Below, piece by piece: positions 59,119 to 64,000 of a stretch of 64,000 nucleotides of DNA. A program made the translations under genes and the position numbers. The DNA is from Cheiracanthium punctorium (Eukaryota; Arthropoda; Arachnida; Araneae; Cheiracanthiidae), in contig JAWZYV010019498.1 in the NCBI GenBank assembly GCA_038373885.1, positions 186,001-250,000 of the forward strand, in the 5' to 3' direction. A model generated the notes under the pieces. The model worked only from the letters and a program-made list of their open reading frames with translations, did no database searches and was not told the origin of the DNA. Each line of letters starts with the position of its first letter. Position 1 is the stretch's first letter.

Positions 59119-59310
59119 AATGGATCTGGAAACAGCTTTGGTTCAAAAGAAAGTTGTTCAATCATCACTTACGCGTCTGAAAACAAAAACTGATGAGGAT
59201 ATTAGTAATTTAGATTTAGCTATGTTGAATGTCAAGCGAAGTAGATTTATTGAGATAGGTGTAGAAATTAAGAGTACTTTTAGTTCTATACTAACTGAAG
59301 TACCCGTCCT
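59119..59310 (+). pseudogene. Pao gag N-terminal segment
   Basis: It starts at ATG 59119 with MDLETALVQKKVVQSSLTRL, a helical leader typical of Pao/BEL gag proteins (short MDLE.L...R..V..S.TR pattern). Similarity fades near 59310, where an inserted repeat begins. Confidence 0.55.
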
Positions 59311-59439
59311 TGACGGGTTAGTGAATGCAAATTTCCAAAAAGCAAGAACTTTCGTCAGCATTGTAGGAGTACACAAAATGGATGTAGTATGCTGCCAAAG
59401 TAAAGAAAGCGAAGTTATAATTTTTATGTATTGTTAAAA

Positions 59440-60910
59440 TATTACAGGTTAGAGAGTAACTAAGTAATATCATTTCATTCGCTTTAGTCGTAATTATGTG
59501 ATGCCCGAACGAATATTTACGCATATTGAAATAATTTTCGCAAAATTTCAAAATCTAATTAATATTTTTGAAAAATTGAAAGCCTAGAATTTAAGTTGAA
59601 TGACAGCCTATCATGTCACCAAATGTCGTTTCATTCCCTACAGTCTTTATTTCTTGATGCTGGAACTAAGTTTCAGCATTTTAAAACGATTTTCAAAAAA
59701 TCTCAAAATGTAATCAAGATATTTTAAAAATTCAACGCCTATAAATTAAGATTAAAAACTACCTATCATATCACTAAATTTCGTATCATTCGTATTAGTC
59801 GTTATTACGTGATGTTTGAAGAAATATAAACGTATTTTGAGAGAATTTTCACAAAATCTCAAACACCTATAGTTTATGTTGAGCCTATAGTTTATGTTGA
59901 CCTATAGTTTATGTTGAGCAACCATCTATCATGTGACCAAATTTCATATCATTCGCTTTAGTCGTTATTACGTAATGCGTGAACAAAGATTCACTCAGTT
60001 TTAAACGATTTTCGCAAAATCTCGAAATCTGATCGATTTTTTTTAATTAGATGCTTATAGTTTAAGGTGAGTGACCACCTATCATTTCACCAAATATCAT
60101 TTTTTCACCTTTGCAGTTATTACGTGATGTGCGAACACAAATTTTAGCAGTTTGAAATGATTTTCGCAAAATCTCATCAAGATTTTTTAAAAATTCGACG
60201 TCTATGTTTTAAGTTGAGTGACCACCTATCATGACACCCAATTTCATATCATTCGCTTCAGTCGTTTTTACGTGATGCTTGAACACAAATTTACGCATTT
60301 GAAAGGATTTTCGCAAAATCTCAAAATCCAATCAAGATTTTTTTAAAAATTGGACGCCTATGTTTTAAGTTGAGTGACCACCTATCATGACACCCAATTT
60401 CATACCATTCGCTTCAGTCGTTTTTACGTGATGCTTGAACACAAATTTACGCAATTTGAAAGGATTTTCGCAAAATCTGAAAATCTAATCAAGATTTTTT
60501 AAAAATTCGACGCCTTTGTTTTAAGCTGAGTAACCACCACACCCAATTTCATATCATTCGATTCAGTCGTTTTTACGTGCTGCTGGAACACAAATTAACG
60601 CAGTTTGAAAGGATTTTCGCAAAATCTCAAAATCCAATGAAGATTTTTTAAAAATTCGACGCCTATGTTTTAAGTTGAGTGACCACCTATCATGACACCA
60701 AATATCATATCATTCGCTTCAGTCGTTTTTACGTGATGTTTGAACAAAAAAAAAAAAAGCGTCACGGACAGAATGACAGAAGACAGACAGACAAACTTTT
60801 TTTTGAGGGTCGCATCGGATTCCCGGGTGCTTGAAACGGATAGAATTCGTAGAATTTTTTAAATTCCAAGAAATGTACAGACAAAAGTTTAATTTTATTT
60901 ATATAGATTT
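59440..60910 (+). repeat. 155-bp tandem array and repeat tail inserted in gag
   Basis: The anchor CATTCGCTTCAGTCGTTTTT and its variants occur near 59476, 59633, 59788, 59951, 60105, 60251, 60407, 60555 and 60712, at a spacing of 146-163 bp. Each unit also has CACCTATCATGACACCAAAT and GATTTTCGCAAAATCTCAAA. After the last unit comes a tail with GACAGACAGAC, a GGATTCCCGGGTGC block and a terminal TTTATTTATATAGATTT. The whole looks like one dispersed element with an internally expanded unit. A small 18-bp triplication (CCTATAGTTTATGTTGA) lies at about 59868-59922. Confidence 0.9.
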
Positions 60911-60931
60911 AATGGGTGTAAAGAGCAGGAA

Positions 60932-61410
60932 ATGGATTATTATTACACTGAGGGGTTCAAAATATTTGATACACTAGAACAGACGTTTGTGGTTATTGAA
61001 AGAAATATTCTTAAGCATTCTGAAGGTAAAATTCAGAAAGTTTGCTCTAGTTCAAAACTGCCCGATTCGGCGGAAGTTAAACTTTCCACGTTATCACTAC
61101 CTACATTTTCGGGAGTTACTGATGAGTGGATAACATTTTCAGATCTATATCAAGCGGCAGTTTCCAACAATACAAATTATGTATGTAGTGAACAAAATTG
61201 TTGGTATGTTGGCGCACGAGAATTCGGATTCTTCATATTCAGAACTCTTTACGGATATCACTTTAGCTGACCAAACTTTCTACAAAAGTGGTCCAGTTGA
61301 TATTCTTCTTGGAATTCATATCACAATTCCATTGTTGAAAGGTCAAACAATTTCGATGGATCCTGAGAAGCCCCTTGCAGTTCGTTTCGTTCAGAACTTG
61401 GTTGGGTAAT
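60932..61410 (+). pseudogene. Pao gag (DUF1759-type) and protease-region remnants
   Basis: KLSTLSLPTFSGVTDEWITF followed by F.DLYQAAV is the conserved start of the Pao gag DUF1759 region. The frame then jumps near 61175-61200 to LADQTFYKSGPVDILLG and PLLKGQ, which belong to the Pao protease-adjacent DUF1758 region. The several hundred residues normally between, including zinc knuckles, are deleted. Two overlapping frames (60932-61270 and 61179-61409) represent these halves. Confidence 0.75.
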
Positions 61411-61439
61411 CGGTGGGAAGGCTTCGTCTGATAGTCAAC

Positions 61440-62149
61440 CTGTTTTTCATGTGAATAACATTCAGGCAGTGTCGGATGAGTTAGTAAGTTTTGGGAGTTG
61501 TACTCTGTTCCTCGTGCAAAACGACTTATTTCTTCAGAAAGAATGTGTGAAGAGCATTTTAAGGAGAGTTGTATTCGAGATAGTGATGACAGATATACGG
61601 TTAGGTTGCCTTTTCATACGTCCCCAACTAGTTTAGAGAATTCTGAGAAAACAGCTCTTCGTAGATTGAACAGGATGGAACAACACTTCAGTTCTAATCC
61701 AGTGAAGTATACTCAATATAGACAATTTATGAACCAATATTTAGTTTTAAATCATACGAAACCTGTGTCAATTGTAGAATATGATAGAAAGGATTCATGC
61801 TACCTTCCTCACCAAGCTGTCTTTAGTGACTCTAGCAGAACTACTAAGCTCCGGGTGGTTTTCGATGCATCGGCAAAAATATCGTCTGGACAATCATTGA
61901 ATAATCTTCTCATGATTGGTTCACGTGTCCAGCTAGAAATATTTCCATTCCTTCTTAAGTTCAGAGCATTCGGATTTGCCGTCTGCGCGGACATTGAAAA
62001 AAATGTACCGGCAGATAAGAGTGAACAAGGAGGACGTGAATTGGCAGAGAATACTCTGGCGCAATTCACCTGAAGAGGATATTCGAGAATACCGACTTCT
62101 GACAGTTGCATACGGGGCCTCATCTGCCCCATTCCTTTCCACTAGAACC
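61440..62149 (+). pseudogene. Pao reverse transcriptase, 5' part
   Basis: The frame at 61498-62073 contains ALRRLNRMEQ, YLPHQAVF, LRVVFDASAK and the SLNNLLM.GSRVQ block of Pao reverse transcriptases. After a frame change in the A run at 61997-62003 the other frame (from 61976) carries the following catalytic-core segment up to a YGASSAPFLS motif. The coding sequence is then cut by the TTAA-flanked insertion at 62150. Confidence 0.85.
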
Positions 62150-62489
62150 TTAACCCATTAAACGCCGCTATGAGAATCAGATAGAAATTTTTAAATGTAT
62201 ATACATTTTTTACATACATTGCATGCCTCTATTATAGAACAATTGAAATTTTTTTTAACTCAGCATTTAGGAAATATAGCATGTTCCCGTAGCGAGAGCT
62301 TTGGCGTGTTATGGGGATAAATGTCTTTCTCCATTTTGGATACAGCAATTCCTTTTTTTACGCAGATTCTGCTCAAAACTGTATATATAAAGTAATTATT
62401 TTTGTTTTTGATACTATAATGTACGAAATAACCAGCCTGCGAAGTGCCAAACATTCCTTTATTGTTGCAAAATCAATCTGGAAATGCTA

Positions 62490-63112
62490 TGACTTATGAC
62501 TTGGAGAGGAGGCCCAAAAAGGGCCAGGCACCACGACCATGGGTCTATTGTATCATCCCCAAGCAATATGGAAAAGGCCATACGAAAAGAGCCCAGTAGC
62601 AGATGCGAACATCAGCATAGACCTAACAGACATTTTGTGAAGCTCCCAGGGCTCAATGACATGGAGCCCAAGATGCTCAAACCTATAATCAGAGAAGTAC
62701 TCACACTCACAGAGGATGTGTAAAGCAGTTTCCTCCTTAAGAAGACAACCCCGACAAGTGGGATCATCGACAACCTTCATTATGTTAAGATGCCTTTTAA
62801 GGCAACAGTGCCCAGTTAACAGGCCAATAGCCCTACGGAGACTGGACCTGTTGAGACACAGAAGTTCCTTACATCTAACACCAGGAAAGCCAAGATTGAT
62901 CTCTTTGGCCTGCCTCTGGCCATTACACTTAAGCCAGCTGGAATACTGAAGCTTGCTAAAGTGGCTAAACACAGTATCCCTGTAACGTGTACTCGAGATA
63001 CCGAGAACCGGCTCAGGTCCAACAAAAAAAGAGCCAAAGCCCAACCTGGCAAGAGAATCCGCCATCTCATTACCAAGAATTCCAGAATGACCAGGAACCC
63101 AATACAGAGTAA
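62490..63112 (-). mobile_element. 5'-truncated LINE nested in the TTAA element
   Basis: A perfect 12-bp target duplication CTGGAAATGCTA flanks it (62478-62489 and 63113-63124). The orientation is minus. It has the C-terminal part of RNase H and the following cysteine/histidine region of a LINE ORF2, and lacks everything upstream. The 3' end has no A tail; it closes with CCAAGTCATAAGTCAT. Confidence 0.9.
62553..63112 (-). pseudogene. LINE ORF2 C-terminus with RNase H end
   Basis: On the minus strand the frame opens with a WVPGHSGILGNEMADSLAR motif, the last RNase H active-site block (with the catalytic Asp in EMAD). It continues through LRRAIGLLTGHCCLKRHL, a C..C...E...H.L..C cysteine/histidine cluster and a stop at about 62553-62555. 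It is about 185 codons and is intact over that length, suggesting a fairly recent insertion. Family membership in the I/Jockey/R1 group is inferred from RNase H plus the GH...HL..... tail. Confidence 0.85.
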
Positions 63113-63519
63113 CTGGAAATGCTAACTAGTGGGAGGGCGCCAAAGCTCCCGCTGTGGGAACAAGAAATATAAGCGTTCATAACATTCCTTTATAGGAATC
63201 TATTCGTGCAGGATTTTAAGAATGTTGTTCTTCAAGATGTTGGTTTTAAATATGCATTCTACTTGAAACATTTAAGTGACCATTTATTTTACTTTTTTTT
63301 AGTTTTATATAAGACAGTCATAAAGACAAAATTTCACTTTTTTAAAAATTAGAAAAAATCATTAAATTAAAATATATTGTTCCGATAAAAATATATAACA
63401 CACCCTATAGTATAAATGTTTATATTAAATGTGTATTTCGTAAATTGCGTTAAAATATTTTAAGAAAAAAAATATAATAGATGTTCCCGTAATGGGAGCT
63501 TTGGCTCTTAATGGGTTAA

Positions 63520-64000
63520 AGTAACTAGCCTTTGACGAAGGCGAATGCTATCCTTCCGCATCCAATGCTACTCTGAATCATTTTAACGTAGATGATCTTC
63601 TCAGTGGAGCAGCCACAAGAGAGGAAGCAGTACAGCTGGTGAACGAACTACGAGAGATGATGATCAAGGGTGGTTTTCCTCTTCGAAAATGGTGCTCTAA
63701 CGATCCTTCCATCTTTAGTGAAATTTCGAGTGATTCACAAGACTACAACCTTCTCAACTTTGATGACGACGTTGACATGAAGGTTCTTGGAATTACGTGG
63801 TCTACGAAAACTGATAGCTTTAAATTTACGACAATACCTGTAGAGATAAAGGCTATGTATACGAAAAGAGAAATATTATCACAAATTGCTCGAGTATTCG
63901 ACTCTGGGGTTTTCATCGCCATGTGTAGTTTTTATAAAAATTTTCCTACAAAAACCCTGGCAAGGCAAAATTGGTTGGGACCAGTCCATTTCAGACTAAC
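63520..64000 (+). pseudogene. Pao reverse transcriptase, 3' part, continues off the window
   Basis: After a stop codon close to the insertion border (TAA at 63523-63525) the frame continues LAFDEG, NHFNVDDLLSG with the catalytic Asp pair at 63591-63596, ELREMMIKGGFPLRKW, VLGITW and REILSQIARVFD. It is followed by another frame change near 63905. These are the second half of a Pao reverse transcriptase and its connection region. The reading beyond 63905 (FLQK-like and QNWLG) is degraded. Confidence 0.85.

Larger units (their letters stand above)
62154..63515. mobile_element. TTAA-flanked, piggyBac-type non-autonomous element
   Basis: The element starts CCCATTAA and ends TTAATGGG and is bordered by TTAA on both sides (62150-62153 and 63516-63519). 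TTAA targets with CCC..GGG ends are the piggyBac signature. Sub-terminal GTTCCCGTA.....GAGCTTTGGC motifs occur at 62282 and 63483, with an inverted form at 63135-63165. No transposase is present. It sits within the reverse transcriptase sequence of the Pao element, and the Pao reading frame is in register across the two borders. A LINE fragment is inserted inside it. Confidence 0.85.
59050..64000 (+). mobile_element. BEL/Pao LTR retrotransposon, broken, runs off the window
   Basis: Pieces of the Pao polyprotein occur in order: a gag N-terminal segment (59119-about 59310), the gag DUF1759-type block (61068-61170), an aspartic-protease-region block (about 61200-61410) and reverse transcriptase (about 61440-62149 and 63520-64000). 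It is interrupted by a tandem-repeat insertion and by a TTAA-flanked element, and it contains frameshifts and a deletion between gag and protease. No LTR could be defined, although the 5' leader near 58955-59118 may belong to it. It is a fossil, not an active element. Confidence 0.8.

Noticed and set aside
62716..62949. Plus-strand frame opposite the LINE
   Set aside because: It is antisense to the RNase H-tail frame on the minus strand, which is the real coding relic.

Overview
This is animal nuclear DNA, AT-rich and most consistent with an arthropod, probably an arachnid such as a spider. That guess rests on the mix of degraded BEL/Pao, RNase H-bearing LINE, Tc1/mariner, pogo/Tigger and hAT relics, on intron-containing coding DNA with GT..AG junctions, and on the absence of operons or bacterial genes. 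It is an inference, because no taxonomic marker gene is present.

Layout. 0-12 kb: a short palindromic element with a 79-bp satellite core (440-800), a hAT-type MITE (4.9 kb), a decayed pogo/Tigger element (6.4-9.1 kb), a TTA-flanked element whose long inverted ends each carry a tRNA-like module (9.5-11.2 kb), a mariner fragment and a 5'-truncated LINE (11.7-12.1 kb). 12-22 kb: mostly featureless AT-rich DNA plus a TA-flanked 2.7-kb element containing a 750-bp hairpin. 22-34 kb: an internally deleted mariner with about 125-bp inverted ends, a hAT element with 8-bp target duplications, other inverted-repeat elements and a MITE nested inside another. 34-36 kb: a Tc1-type transposase relic next to a pogo relic, with a long TA microsatellite beginning at the pogo stop codon. 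39-43 kb: a 3.7-kb long-inverted-repeat element carrying at least two nested elements, one of which has twelve anchors of the 79-bp satellite, followed by a minus-strand Pao integrase remnant. 59-64 kb: a BEL/Pao element broken by a 155-bp tandem array, a TTAA-flanked element and a LINE inside the latter.

The one convincing host gene is on the minus strand. Five short exons (57801-57763, 51075-50966, 50296-50210, 49377-49241, 45862-45714) each have AG and GT splice borders, and their codon phases fit end to end (0; 2+1; 2+1; 1+2; 0) with no stop codon. Together they give 174 codons of a protein I do not recognise. The first and last coding exons are not fixed; a further exon at 33726-33534 would fit the phase. 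The introns hold several MITEs.

The window is therefore mainly a record of repeated transposon insertion into introns and intergenic DNA. The observations most worth following are the unrecognised gene, the shared satellite core with different inverted arms at two loci, the tRNA-like modules inside terminal repeats, and the triple nesting inside the Pao reverse transcriptase.
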